From the NCBI RefSeq assembly GCF_008000815.1, contig NZ_CP042806.1, positions 4,340,001 to 4,404,000 of the forward strand: a stretch of DNA of 64,000 bases, written 5' to 3'. The notes below the pieces were generated by a model that was given only the letters and a program-made list of their open reading frames with translations, was not told the DNA's origin and did not search any database. Positions within the stretch are counted from its first letter, which is position 1, and each line of letters begins with the position of its first letter. Positions 54,635 through 63,607 of the stretch are shown here, piece by piece. This DNA is from Terriglobus albidus. GTDB taxonomy: Bacteria > Acidobacteriota > Terriglobia > Terriglobales > Acidobacteriaceae. The position numbers were made by a program, and so were the translations under genes.

Positions 54635-56062
54635 CTAGGGATGCATGAAACGGTCGATGATCTCTCCCTGCAATATCACCGACCTGATCTCACGCAGCGC
54701 GGTAACATCCTTTCGTGGATCACCTGTGAGCAATAGGACGTCGGCTCGGCGCCCTTGCGCAAGTTCACCACGATCCATCCAACCGAGAATATCCGCGAAA
54801 TTGCTAGTCGCCGCTGCAAGCGCCTCGCGGGGTGTGAGGCCAATTCGCTCAAGAAGGGAAAGTTCGAGGTGCAATCCGGCTCCGGGGAGGTTCCCAAATG
54901 CCGGCGTCGCACTCCCCGCAAGGAAATGCGCTCCCGCGCGGTGGAATTCGCCATCCAACTCCTCCCGGTGTAACGCACATGTGCGCAGAGATTGCTGTTT
55001 CTCTGGGGTATGCCGCGCAAGATAGGGGTGTATCGCTGTCTTTGCGTCTACAGGATCATCGAGATCGGTCGACGTTATAAAGCGCGCGGCACGATCCATC
55101 CAGGGATTGGGCACATCAAGATCGTCCGCATTGGCTTCGATCGAAAGCATCGGCATGAGGGCGGTCGTCGAGCCTTTCAGTTGGGCTCCAAATGCTGAAA
55201 CTCTCTCTTCTCGTATATCGCTGGCGCACACCCCGCGATAGCCCGGAGCCCCACCAGGGCCTTCCGGATCCTCACTGTAAGCGAGGAAATCCTGCGCAAG
55301 GTCAATTGCGGTTTGATAGCGGTCGTTCCGCAAGAAGGCTCCGATCCCGGCCCGTAGAGCATACGGATAAGAGGTGAAGGCCATCTCACCAAAGGTGCTC
55401 AAGTGGTCCCGCTTAGCCGCTTCGAGAAGCACATCCAATTGATCGGGCCAGACATCCATACCAATCAGGACCCCTCGGTATCCGTCCCTTGCGAGTTCAT
55501 CGACCCGTTGCTCCAGTTCCTCCCTGCTTAGCCGCTTTCCATGCAGTCTCTCTGCTGTCCAAGGATGCTCGTGAGAGGTCGTTCCGTCTGCTCGATAGCC
55601 ACCCACCATGCCACCGCGCAGGATGTCAGGACTCGGATGTATCGCAGCTACCGATTGCTCACCGTCCTCTCCGGCTGGAGACTTCATTACAAAAACTGTT
55701 GTAATGCCTTCGGACAGGTAAGCGTCGGCATAGCCTTGTGTGCGCAAGGCACCAAACCCGTCGATTAGACCGGGTGCAAGGAACAATCCCCTCGCGTCTA
55801 TAACGCGATATCCCTTCGGTATGGAAAGTCCCGTGCTTGGGCCGACGGCCTCGATCTTGCCATCGCGTATCAGGACCGTCGCATCCAAGATGTCTCGTTG
55901 AGATGTTCCGAAGTGACTCACATCGATGAGAGTGCCACCGCGAATCGCAAGCCAGTGGTCGTTTGTCTGTGAGGCAAGGCGAGGAGAAAGGCAGATGTAC
56001 ACGCCCAGTGTAAGGAGGGCGTTCCGCCAGCCCGATCGATCAAGATATCTTAAACAGATCAT
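54635..56062 (-). CDS. Exported amidohydrolase-family protein with degenerate metal site
   Basis: 475 residues from the ATG at 56062, which overlaps the upstream stop as ATGA. An N-terminal signal (LLTLGVYICLSPRLASQ) predicts export. The frame of an amidohydrolase is clear: IRGGTLIDVSHFG, IRDGKIEAVGPS, VIDARGLFLAPGLIDGFGALRT, a central barrel, and PGAGLHLELSLLERIGLTPREALAAATSNFADI is the usual C-terminal segment. The metal-binding HxH that should follow GLID is FGA, the later Asp is replaced (SATPAFG), and the other His ligands are not evident. It may bind ligand without hydrolysis. It is coupled to a metallo-beta-lactamase-like gene with similar losses. Confidence 0.82.
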   Translation of the reverse strand: MICLRYLDRSGWRNALLTLGVYICLSPRLASQTNDHWLAIRGGTLIDVSHFGTSQRDILDATVLIRDGKIEAVGPSTGLSIPKGYRVIDARGLFLAPGLIDGFGALRTQGYADAYLSEGITTVFVMKSPAGEDGEQSVAAIHPSPDILRGGMVGGYRADGTTSHEHPWTAERLHGKRLSREELEQRVDELARDGYRGVLIGMDVWPDQLDVLLEAAKRDHLSTFGEMAFTSYPYALRAGIGAFLRNDRYQTAIDLAQDFLAYSEDPEGPGGAPGYRGVCASDIREERVSAFGAQLKGSTTALMPMLSIEANADDLDVPNPWMDRAARFITSTDLDDPVDAKTAIHPYLARHTPEKQQSLRTCALHREELDGEFHRAGAHFLAGSATPAFGNLPGAGLHLELSLLERIGLTPREALAAATSNFADILGWMDRGELAQGRRADVLLLTGDPRKDVTALREIRSVILQGEIIDRFMHP

Positions 56063-57591
56063 TCGTTTGGAGAGTCCTTCCCTGCCGCAACTTCCACGAC
56101 TGCGCGGAGGTCTGACCATGGCGACGGCGATACATGCATCATGAAGTATCGCGATACCTCTAAGTGTTCGCGATCGGCAGCCTGCAACACTTCGTCGACA
56201 GTCTGAGGAAGGTTATAGCTGCCGTCAGGATTGATTTGAAACGCATCGCTACCATAAAGGAGCCTTGATTCCGGGAAGTACGCCATCATCTGCCGCTCCG
56301 TCGTCGGCCCGCGCAACGGCATGAGTTCGATCGGATTGTGCTCCGAGGCCAGTCGTTCATGCTCATGCACAAAATGGAAGACCGCCTTGCGCGGTGATTT
56401 CTGAAGGAGATCTGGCTCGTGAGTGTGGGGTGCGGTAATGGTTCGCTCCAGGATGGGACCGTCAAGATCCAAGGCATAGATAGGAATTCCACGCGCCACG
56501 TACTCTCGAATTCCAGCCAAATGCGGCCAAGAGTCAGATGTTGTAATGACTGCCTTGACTGGAATACCCGGGAAAAGCTTCTGTGCTTCGGCAATTGCCT
56601 TTGCCGAGTATCCCGATGAAATCGGTGCTTCTAGGATGACCACCCCATCGTCCTGCCGAACAAGAGTGACATTCCAGTTGCCGGCGATGAACCAAATGCC
56701 GGGTGCGATCTCGCGTTCAGGCTCTTGTCCAGTACCCAGGGGGTAGTTTTCTAAGGTTGCGCCCTCGGGATTGTCCGCGATCTTCTTTCTCACGCTATCC
56801 GGAATCTCAAAGGTCTTGTTGTCTAGCTGTCCATTGATGGTTACGGACCGTGCAACCAGGACTCTGTCAGGAAGTCCATTGCTCTCAGAGGTCCATGCCA
56901 TCGGTAGATGAACGCCATCCTTGGCGAGCCACCAGATGCCGTACCACGTACTGGATGTAACGTCACCCGTAAAAGCCCAGAAGCCCTGCCTTGCCATCGG
57001 CCCGGAATAATCCACGCGAGTTGGAAGCAACGAGTAGGCATTCAGGAAGATCCGAACAGGCGATCCATCCAGATCGAAAGAGATCACTCGTTGAGGTACG
57101 GTGCGCAGGCTTGTATCTGGTTCGAGACGGGCACTTCCCGAATCGACTGCAGTGACCAACAATCGTTCCGGGCTCAGGGCCAGCCGTTCTTGCAGCGCTT
57201 TGACCTGCTCCGCATTTCCCGCACGTTCGCGGCCACCAATCACTCGCATCGACGCAGACAAATCTGCAACTGTCGTTTCAGAGAACTTGAATGCAGGGGG
57301 GACATCTGCCTTTATCGAGACGCGAAGCCGGGAATGTCCGTAGTCATGAACTTCGTCGGTTGTGTCGAATTCCTGAACGTAAGGACCTTCGGGGCGCTCT
57401 GATTGCTCGACTTCTTGCCGATAGCCCTCCATCTTCCACACTACAGAGCGGATCGCTCGGAGTCTCCCTTCACCGCCTTGAGCAGCCAGAGCGCGACTCA
57501 GGAGAGCGTTCGCCTGTGGGTTATTTTCCCCGCGTGCCAGCGCAGTCGATATGAACAAACCAGCGGCACACGCCGCGATAACCCGATTCAA
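56059..57591 (-). CDS. Exported metallo-beta-lactamase-fold protein with degenerate metal site
   Basis: 510 residues from a TTG at 57591, with GGAG eight bases upstream and a signal-like start (NRVIAACAAGLFISTALA); the longer frame runs into a dispersed repeat. Residues about 20 to 310 are a beta-rich domain resembling outer-membrane lipid carriers. The last 200 residues have the MBL layout (APGIWFIAGNWNVTLVRQDDGVVILEAP), but the HxHxDH motif reads SDSWPH, so five of six positions are changed except the last His. LLYGSDAFQ keeps the late Asp. Catalysis is doubtful. Its stop overlaps the amidohydrolase start. Confidence 0.8.
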   Translation of the reverse strand: MNRVIAACAAGLFISTALARGENNPQANALLSRALAAQGGEGRLRAIRSVVWKMEGYRQEVEQSERPEGPYVQEFDTTDEVHDYGHSRLRVSIKADVPPAFKFSETTVADLSASMRVIGGRERAGNAEQVKALQERLALSPERLLVTAVDSGSARLEPDTSLRTVPQRVISFDLDGSPVRIFLNAYSLLPTRVDYSGPMARQGFWAFTGDVTSSTWYGIWWLAKDGVHLPMAWTSESNGLPDRVLVARSVTINGQLDNKTFEIPDSVRKKIADNPEGATLENYPLGTGQEPEREIAPGIWFIAGNWNVTLVRQDDGVVILEAPISSGYSAKAIAEAQKLFPGIPVKAVITTSDSWPHLAGIREYVARGIPIYALDLDGPILERTITAPHTHEPDLLQKSPRKAVFHFVHEHERLASEHNPIELMPLRGPTTERQMMAYFPESRLLYGSDAFQINPDGSYNLPQTVDEVLQAADREHLEVSRYFMMHVSPSPWSDLRAVVEVAAGKDSPNE

Positions 57592-57780
57592 ATTTAGTTT
57601 CTCCGGATACCAAAGATAAGAGTTGACCGATCCACTCCCTGAACAGAAGACCGAAGAGACGAGCAAAACGTGACACAGGGGGGATCTGAGGCCGTTTGTA
57701 CCTCGACCGTTGCCTGTATGGTCGAATAATGCCGCCTTGTGAAGGGCTGATCGTCCCTCTTCTTTATCGTTCGGAAAACC

Positions 57781-57822
57781 AGAGCATTTTTCCCGCACTA
57801 CACCTGCAGGAAAAATGCTCTA
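57781..57822. repeat. Dispersed nested-palindrome repeat, copy F (minimal form)
   Basis: AGAGCATTTTTCC and GGAAAAATGCTCT are perfect 13-bp inverted arms with a 16-base centre (CGCACTACACCTGCA). The inner hairpin of the full element is deleted, so this is a solo pair of ends. It lies between the MBL gene and the TetR gene. Confidence 0.78.
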
Positions 57823-57924
57823 ACGTTCCTGGGCTTTACTTCGAGTTTGACCAGGAGCCAATGTAACCATGTGCAATGTCCTTTCGCCGGAACTGTAATG
57901 TTGCCGGATGTCCTTTGATTGGCC

Positions 57925-58527
57925 CTATGACAAATAGCTCGTAAGTTGCTTTGAACAGATCCGAAGCGGAGAGGTAGAGCGGCTTGCCTTTGCCATAGCC
58001 ATGGCACCGGAGTACGTCGCGATAATGAATGTCGCCGCTTCATCTGCCCTCAGGTGCTTCAGCATGCCACGTGTCTGATCGTGCTGAATCTTCTTTGCGA
58101 GTTCCCTGTGCCAATGTGAAAACACGGTATTCAATGCGGCCCGCAAGTCTGAGTCTTGAGTAGAAAGTTCAAGGACAAGGTTGTTAAGCGGGCAGCCAGA
58201 GATGGTCCCGGCTCGGTCGAGTGATTCGATGATCTTGCGGAAAACCACTGTGACACCTTGTTTTGTAGAATCCGCAGCCATGACCGGATTAACCCATGAC
58301 TTGTCGACCGCGTCTTTAATGGCGGTGGCGATAACCGCCAGGGCGAGATCCTTCTTCGAGGGAAAATGATGAGAGTACGCGCCACCACTCACTCCGACTG
58401 CGCGGATGAGGTCCTGTATGCCGGTCGCGTTGAAGCCCTTTGTCGTAAATGCTTGAAAGGCTGCGTCAACTACGCGCTGCTTGAGAACTTCGGGATTGTT
58501 CGTTCGACTCCTTTTGACTGAATTCAT
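57925..58527 (-). CDS. TetR-family regulator, divergent from the NIPSNAP gene
   Basis: 200 residues from the ATG at 58527, with GGAGG seven bases upstream; an upstream in-frame ATG lacks a ribosome site. Helix-turn-helix TGIQDLIRAVGVSGGAYSHHFPSKKDLA. The C-terminal domain has GCPLNNLVLELSTQDSDLR, typical of TetR_C_6/LmrA-YxaF-like regulators. Divergent from the NIPSNAP-type gene; two identical spaced palindromes lie between them at 58566 and 58601, one near each promoter. It probably controls both itself and its neighbour. Confidence 0.88.
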   Translation of the reverse strand: MNSVKRSRTNNPEVLKQRVVDAAFQAFTTKGFNATGIQDLIRAVGVSGGAYSHHFPSKKDLALAVIATAIKDAVDKSWVNPVMAADSTKQGVTVVFRKIIESLDRAGTISGCPLNNLVLELSTQDSDLRAALNTVFSHWHRELAKKIQHDQTRGMLKHLRADEAATFIIATYSGAMAMAKASRSTSPLRICSKQLTSYLS

Positions 58528-58565
58528 CGCAAAACCTCCGCACAAATCGACTCCAAGCTTGACAA

Positions 58566-58583
58566 ACAGGACATTCATCCTGT
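58566..58583. promoter_or_regulatory. TetR operator, site 1 (ACAGGA-N6-TCCTGT)
   Basis: Perfect 6-bp inverted arms ACAGGA and TCCTGT separated by CATTCA. An identical arrangement occurs 35 bases downstream. Located in the 107-bp divergent region between TetR and NIPSNAP genes. Confidence 0.78.
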
Positions 58584-58600
58584 TTCCTGACTCTGACAAT

Positions 58601-58618
58601 ACAGGACAAATATCCTGT
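58601..58618. promoter_or_regulatory. TetR operator, site 2 (ACAGGA-N6-TCCTGT)
   Basis: Same arms as site 1 with spacer CAAATA, 17 bases before the ATG of the NIPSNAP gene. Two exact copies of a spaced palindrome in a divergent promoter are strong evidence of a repressor site. Confidence 0.78.
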
Positions 58619-58634
58619 TTACAACAGGAGCTAC

Positions 58635-59402
58635 ATGATGGTTCCAACCAATGACACTTCAGGAAATGCCGGCGCTCAGGCGGGGATCATCACAGAACTT
58701 CGATGCTATCGCCTGTATCCGGAGAAACGTGAAGATCTAATTTCTCTGTTCGACCGCGAGTTCGTCGAAACCCAGGAAGAAGTGGGCATACACGTCGTCG
58801 GTCAATTCCGAGACATCGACCATCCGGACACGTTTGTCTGGCTGAGAGAGTTCGCGAACATGGAGGCCCGTGCGGCAGCACTCCAGGCATTTTACGGCGG
58901 TCCCGTTTGGTCGAAACATGGCGCTCAGGCGAATACCACGATGCGCAATTCCGACAACGTACTCCTTTTGAAACCATGGGCAATCGATACTGCTTTACCC
59001 ACGTCGAAGGGGCGACGCCCAGCACCGGGAGACAGCGCAGTTCCCTGCAGTCTGTTTGTGTGCAGCATCTGCTATCTCAAGCCGTCAGGTGAAAAAGCGT
59101 TTGGCGATTTCTTTGAACAGAAGGTAAGGCCAGAGCTCCTGGAGGCGGGCGCAGAAATTGTCGGAGTTATGGTCTCAGCTCATACGCCAAATACCTGGCC
59201 ACGTCTCCCAGTGAGAGAAGGAGAGAATGTCTTCATTTGGCTGACTCGCTTTTCGAGCGTTGGTGACTACTCGATTTACACTGGCCGCTTGGCGCAGAGC
59301 GGTACCTGGCGAGACATCATTGCGCCTGAATTGGACATGCTTCTTTGGAGACCAATGGAAATGAGCCGCCTGTCACCCACCTCCCGGTCTGGACTACGCT
59401 GA
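58635..59402 (+). CDS. NIPSNAP-family protein
   Basis: 255 residues; ATG codons at 58635 and 58638 both fit, the second having the better distance (7 bases) to AGGAG. Two ferredoxin-like NIPSNAP modules: ITELRCYRLYPEKREDLISLFDREF ... with VWLREFANMEAR, and a second half LFVCSICYLKPSGEKAFGDFFEQKV with FIWLTRFSSVGDYS. The first module lines are shown in part. Family members are small dimeric alpha/beta-barrel proteins with no settled activity, often found beside redox or aromatic-degradation genes. Strongly predicted to be TetR-controlled through the two operators upstream. Confidence 0.82.
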   Translation: MMVPTNDTSGNAGAQAGIITELRCYRLYPEKREDLISLFDREFVETQEEVGIHVVGQFRDIDHPDTFVWLREFANMEARAAALQAFYGGPVWSKHGAQANTTMRNSDNVLLLKPWAIDTALPTSKGRRPAPGDSAVPCSLFVCSICYLKPSGEKAFGDFFEQKVRPELLEAGAEIVGVMVSAHTPNTWPRLPVREGENVFIWLTRFSSVGDYSIYTGRLAQSGTWRDIIAPELDMLLWRPMEMSRLSPTSRSGLR

Positions 59403-59610
59403 GATATGGATAGGGAGAGCGTCCTCAAGCACCTGTAACTTTCTTCGGTATGGCTGTTCTGAGTTGTTCCTTTGGCCCTGAGCAAGTGAGTCTCCAAGAA
59501 GGTCTGGACATCACGCGCAAGAGCAACAATGCAGTTGCGGACGCGATCAGGAGAAATCCGGGACGCTACCTCGGTAACACAATACGTACAGCTCCACTGG
59601 TTTTTGAATT

Positions 59611-60447
59611 TCAGGAGATTCCGTCAGTTGAGTTGGACAGTCCTGTATTGTCCATCATCGCCCTCAGGCGCTCCTCGACCGCGGGGGTGATCGCCTGGAG
59701 TGCGTCGCTTCCGGCAACGAACAGCTTCGGAGGGTTGTCCATTGCGGCGATCTGCACCAATGCTTCTCCCAGCTTCGTCGGATTTCCTGGCTGCGCCCCG
59801 TTGTACGGCGACCACATGTCTTCCGCGGAGCCCTCGTGCGCGTAATCGTTGATAGAACTATCGGCGTATTGAACACTGCCCTTATCGATTAAGCTGGTGC
59901 GGAAGAAACCCGGTTCGACAATCGTGATCTTGATGCCGAACTGTTCGACTTCATTCGCAACAGCCATTGACAGACCCTCGACTGCGAACTTGCTCGCACC
60001 GTATGCGGAGCAGTGTTTGAATCCAACGACACCGGCCACAGAGCTGATGTTGATGATGTGTCCGGAACGTTGTCGACGCATCACCGGAAGAGCGGCACGC
60101 ATGACGTGGGCCACGCCGTAGAAGTTCGTTGCCAACTGACGTTCGATGTCGGCAGTGGTGAGCTCCTCGAAGTTGCCGAGAACACTGTAGCCTGCATTGT
60201 TGACCAGCACATCTATACGGCCGAACCGCTCGCATGCCGCCGCAACGGCAGCGTGCGCCTGCGCCTCGTCAGTGACGTCCAGCTCGATGAGAGCTAGATC
60301 TTTCTGTCCGGCATCGGGGTACGCGGAGCGTAACTTCTCCATGTTTCTGGCAGTTGCGATGACGCGATCACCTGCCTTCAGTGCGGCCTTTGAGACTCCG
60401 AGTCCAATACCGCTATTGGCACCAGTGACAAACCAGACTTTGCTCAT
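59611..60447 (-). CDS. Short-chain dehydrogenase/reductase
   Basis: 278 residues from the ATG at 60447, preceded by GGAGGAGAG. The cofactor motif is VTGANSGIGLG (TGxxxGxG), NNAG follows in VLVNNAGYSVLG, and the catalytic Ser, Tyr and Lys lie in INISSVAG and YGASKFAVEGLS. ATARNMEKL at the second strand suggests NADP preference. Classical SDR that reduces or oxidises a hydroxyl/carbonyl group; substrate unknown. It is divergent from an AraC-type regulator 159 bases away, which probably controls it. Confidence 0.92.
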   Translation of the reverse strand: MSKVWFVTGANSGIGLGVSKAALKAGDRVIATARNMEKLRSAYPDAGQKDLALIELDVTDEAQAHAAVAAACERFGRIDVLVNNAGYSVLGNFEELTTADIERQLATNFYGVAHVMRAALPVMRRQRSGHIINISSVAGVVGFKHCSAYGASKFAVEGLSMAVANEVEQFGIKITIVEPGFFRTSLIDKGSVQYADSSINDYAHEGSAEDMWSPYNGAQPGNPTKLGEALVQIAAMDNPPKLFVAGSDALQAITPAVEERLRAMMDNTGLSNSTDGIS

Positions 60448-60606
60448 GCTGCTCTCCTCCAACTTCTATTTCGAGACTAGACAGATTCGATGACTCGGCG
60501 GTAGCCCGATCCTTCCAAATTGTTGCCTATTCGTCCTCAGCACAGGACTTTTCGTTTCTGTCAGGTGAGCCGCGGATTATGCTTGAGAGGAGGCGCGGAG
60601 GCCTGG

Positions 60607-61551
60607 ATGATGGCAAAAGGACGCATTATTGACGCGGCAAATACGTCTAGACTCGGCCAGGCTTTGATCGAACTTGGGAGTAGGATTGCCAATTCAGTCG
60701 GTAGTCTAGGTGAACTCGCAACGGAGGTGCCAGGGCTCATGCTGTATCGATCCACTGCACCAACCGCTCCCAATCCCTGCAGTTACGAGCCAAGCCTCCT
60801 TGTCGTCGCACAGGGGAAGAAACGAGTCGATCTCGGCAGGACAAACTATGTGTTCGGGGGATCGCGCCTCCTCCTCACGACAGTCGAGCTTCCGGTCGTG
60901 AGCCAGGTGACTGTGGCTACCGAACGAGTGCCATACCTTGCGTTCTTCCTGAAATTGGATTTATCTACGGTTCGGGACATCTTGAATATGGAAGAAGTAC
61001 ACATCCCCGACGCCTCTCAAGGAACTCGTGGAATGGCTCTCGGAGAGACCACGATTGAAATCGTCGGCGCGTGTTCCCGTATGGTGGATCTCCTGAACAC
61101 TCCGCAAGACATTCCATTCTTCGGGAAGTTACTTCAGCGCGAAATTGTCTATCGCATACTCCAAGGAAGACAGGGAGGGCTCCTCAAGGCAATCGCAACC
61201 CTGGGCGATCAGAGCCATCGGACGGCGAAGGCGGTTGCGTGGTTGCGTGGACACTACGAAAAGCCTCTGCGAGTGGAGCACCTGGCAACGATTGCAGGCA
61301 TGAGTCGATCTGCGCTGCACCACCATTTTCGATCCGTTACCGCGATGAGCCCTCTTCAGTTTCAGAAGCAGCTTCGTCTCTATGCCGCACGGAAGCGGAT
61401 GCTTGCCGGTGAATTGGATGCCGCAAGTGCAGCGTTCGAGGTAGGCTACCAGAGCGCAAGCCAGTTCAATCGCGAATATAAGCGTTTCTTCGGAAAGCCG
61501 CCCATGCGAGATATAGAGGCACTGCGATTCATTGGGAACGCAGCGCCATAG
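60607..61551 (+). CDS. AraC-family transcriptional regulator
   Basis: 314 residues from the ATG at 60607, with GGAGG five bases upstream; the frame is open 29 codons earlier without a ribosome site. The N-terminal cupin-like AraC_N domain reads YEPSLLVVAQGKKRVDLG ... TTVELPVVSQV. The C-terminal DNA-binding domain has two helix-turn-helices: VEHLATIAGMSRSALHHHF and AAFEVGYQSASQFNREYKRFFG. It belongs to the group found next to aldo/keto or short-chain dehydrogenase genes and probably activates the divergent SDR gene. A hairpin follows the stop. Confidence 0.9.
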   Translation: MMAKGRIIDAANTSRLGQALIELGSRIANSVGSLGELATEVPGLMLYRSTAPTAPNPCSYEPSLLVVAQGKKRVDLGRTNYVFGGSRLLLTTVELPVVSQVTVATERVPYLAFFLKLDLSTVRDILNMEEVHIPDASQGTRGMALGETTIEIVGACSRMVDLLNTPQDIPFFGKLLQREIVYRILQGRQGGLLKAIATLGDQSHRTAKAVAWLRGHYEKPLRVEHLATIAGMSRSALHHHFRSVTAMSPLQFQKQLRLYAARKRMLAGELDAASAAFEVGYQSASQFNREYKRFFGKPPMRDIEALRFIGNAAP

Positions 61552-61594
61552 ATCACCGACCGTGTGGAGGCGCGCCAGCTAGCGGGCGATGGAA

Positions 61595-61622
61595 AAGGGG
61601 ACGGTAGCTATGTCGTCCCCTT
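61595..61622 (+). terminator. Terminator hairpin after the AraC gene
   Basis: AAGGGGACG and CGTCCCCTT form a perfect 9-bp stem around a 10-base loop, then CTTTCG. T-run is weak. No convincing gene lies between it and the convergent stop at 61770. Confidence 0.65.
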
Positions 61623-61769
61623 CTTTCGTCATACTCGAAAAGCTGCATTGGGAGAGATTTTTCCTGTTCCCCTCTATACCATTCTTCCTGGGCTTGCTCA
61701 GCGAACAAGGGTCATCAGCGCAGAGAGTTGTTGTGCCGCACGTAGCAAAGATATTGGTGCCGGGATTGG

Positions 61770-63374
61770 CTATTCGAGGCTTTCAATCCGTCTTATCACG
61801 CCGTCACTTTTAGTCATTACGTAAATTTCTCCGTCGCTATCCGTTGCGAGACGAAGGTCGATTCGAAGCGGTCTCGGCGGTGGGGCTGCCGCCCCTGGAG
61901 CAGGTGCTGCCGAAGGCTGCGGTACACGAACGCGCGCTCGATCGAGCGCAACCTGCGGCAAGTCAGTCTTAATCTCGGTGTAAGGTGCAAGCGTGGTCGG
62001 GTCTCCATCGGTGGCGGTTATCAAATCGGCCACCTTCGCATAGAAGATGCGACCGCTGGTGATATCGCCGAAGACCAGCGAGCCTTGCAGCGCCGGCCAC
62101 TTCGTACCCCGATACACAAAGCCGCCGGCGATAGCGTTTCCTTCAACCGTGGTCTTATATGCCAGAGCCGAGTCTTGCATTGGTACGCGTTCGCTCAACA
62201 CCACCGTATCGGTGATACGGAGCGGCAGGCTCTTATCTGCCGCGAGGGATCCGTATATCTTGTGTTCCGGCCGAAATTCTGGTCCTTCTCGCAGCGGATA
62301 GCCGTAATTGGCACCCCGCCGAATGACATCGACGGTTTCATAACGTACCGGATTGCCACCGTTAGCCCCGATCACAAAAGCCAGAAGGTTGGCCTGATGG
62401 GGCGACTCGATGTCCCAGGCCATTCGATGTGGATTGCGCATACCGTAGGCCCAGATCTCTTTGCGGGCGCCAGGTGTTGAGAAGAACGGATTGTCGTTTG
62501 GGATGCGATATTGCCTGTTCTCGCTCACTTCGCTGCTGGAGACATGCTCCTTCAGGTCAGGTATGATCCGGATGATCTTGCCGCCGAAGTGATCGAGTCG
62601 CTGCGGATTCAAACGCCGGACGTCGTCCGTCTCCCCCGTGCCGCCGTCCCCTGTCGAAACGTAGAGTACCCGCCAATCAGGATCGCCGCGTCGCGCCGTT
62701 GGATTGAAGGTTAGATCGTCCATAGGGTGAATTCCGTTCAACAACTGAACCCGCATCACCTCTCGGGCAGTGCCCTCAAACTTCGTGTCTCCGATGTTCT
62801 TATCAGTCCATTCGATGAGAACGGCTTCGCGCGTTATGGAATAGCTGCCAGCAGGGGTGACGACCGACTTGGTCGGAACGTACTTCGACACATCGAGACC
62901 CGGAATGACGCCAGCCTTTGGAAGGGATGACGCCGTGGAAGCCGCGTCCTCCAGATGAATGGTGTAGAAGATACCATTGCGCTCATAGTCCGGATCGAAG
63001 GTGAATCCGAGCAGACCGCTCGCATAGCTCCCATCGGCAAGAAAGGTAGGAAAGAGGCCCTTTCCGCTTCCTGAGCCGTCGAAGTTGAGATAAACGGTTG
63101 GCTGATGGGTCTTCTTATCGAGGATATAAAGTGGACCGCTGGAATCGCTGACAAAAAGCCTGCCATGATTCGGTTCCTCGACGAGAAAATTGATCCGGGC
63201 CGGCTGAGAGCGCGTGTCCCGAACGCTGAAATTACCCGTCAGTGGCATCTCGACATAGTCTGTCAATCGAGCCGCAATGGGCTTCGGCGCGCTTTGGGCT
63301 GGCATTGCGGCGACAAGTGTGAGCGCCAGTGCTAAGCCGCAAACCGCTTTGATCGTCGAAGCTGCTTTGTTCAT
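61770..63374 (-). CDS. Exported sorbosone/glucose dehydrogenase-like PQQ protein
   Basis: 534 residues from the ATG at 63374, with GGGAGA upstream; 48 further codons upstream lack a ribosome site. Signal peptide KAVCGLALALTLVAAMPAQS. The six-bladed GSDH-type propeller is seen in LLGFTFDPDYERNG, VLYVSTGDGGTGETDD, HFGGKIIRI, EIWAYGMRNPHRMAWD, RGANYGYP and GNAIAGGFVYRG. NPHRMAWD and NYGYP are typical of the soluble glucose/sorbosone dehydrogenase family, which uses PQQ. A Pro/Ala linker interrupts the last blade. It would oxidise an aldose or similar in the periplasm. The molybdopterin enzyme just upstream on the same strand may act in the same oxidation pathway. Confidence 0.87.
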   Translation of the reverse strand: MNKAASTIKAVCGLALALTLVAAMPAQSAPKPIAARLTDYVEMPLTGNFSVRDTRSQPARINFLVEEPNHGRLFVSDSSGPLYILDKKTHQPTVYLNFDGSGSGKGLFPTFLADGSYASGLLGFTFDPDYERNGIFYTIHLEDAASTASSLPKAGVIPGLDVSKYVPTKSVVTPAGSYSITREAVLIEWTDKNIGDTKFEGTAREVMRVQLLNGIHPMDDLTFNPTARRGDPDWRVLYVSTGDGGTGETDDVRRLNPQRLDHFGGKIIRIIPDLKEHVSSSEVSENRQYRIPNDNPFFSTPGARKEIWAYGMRNPHRMAWDIESPHQANLLAFVIGANGGNPVRYETVDVIRRGANYGYPLREGPEFRPEHKIYGSLAADKSLPLRITDTVVLSERVPMQDSALAYKTTVEGNAIAGGFVYRGTKWPALQGSLVFGDITSGRIFYAKVADLITATDGDPTTLAPYTEIKTDLPQVALDRARVRVPQPSAAPAPGAAAPPPRPLRIDLRLATDSDGEIYVMTKSDGVIRRIESLE

Positions 63375-63607
63375 GATTTCTCCCATTGTTTGCTCGAAGA
63401 GGTCGCTCTGAAGTCCGGTGTGGCGAAGCACTGCGGAAACTGAAATTCCAGACGCCTTCCGCCTCAGCAGAAGACGGACTCGAACACGGAAGTGTTTAGG
63501 CGTCTGTACTCGCTTCAAAGCTTAGCGAGAGGAGGACTTCAGCGCCATGCAAGGCACGACATACATACTCCCGATTCCGCCAATTTCAGCCCAGAAAGAT
63601 TCTTCGG

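Noticed and set aside
61564-61824. Small plus-strand frames after the AraC gene
   Set aside because: They contain the terminator hairpin and overlap the convergent dehydrogenase; no start site or domain supports them.
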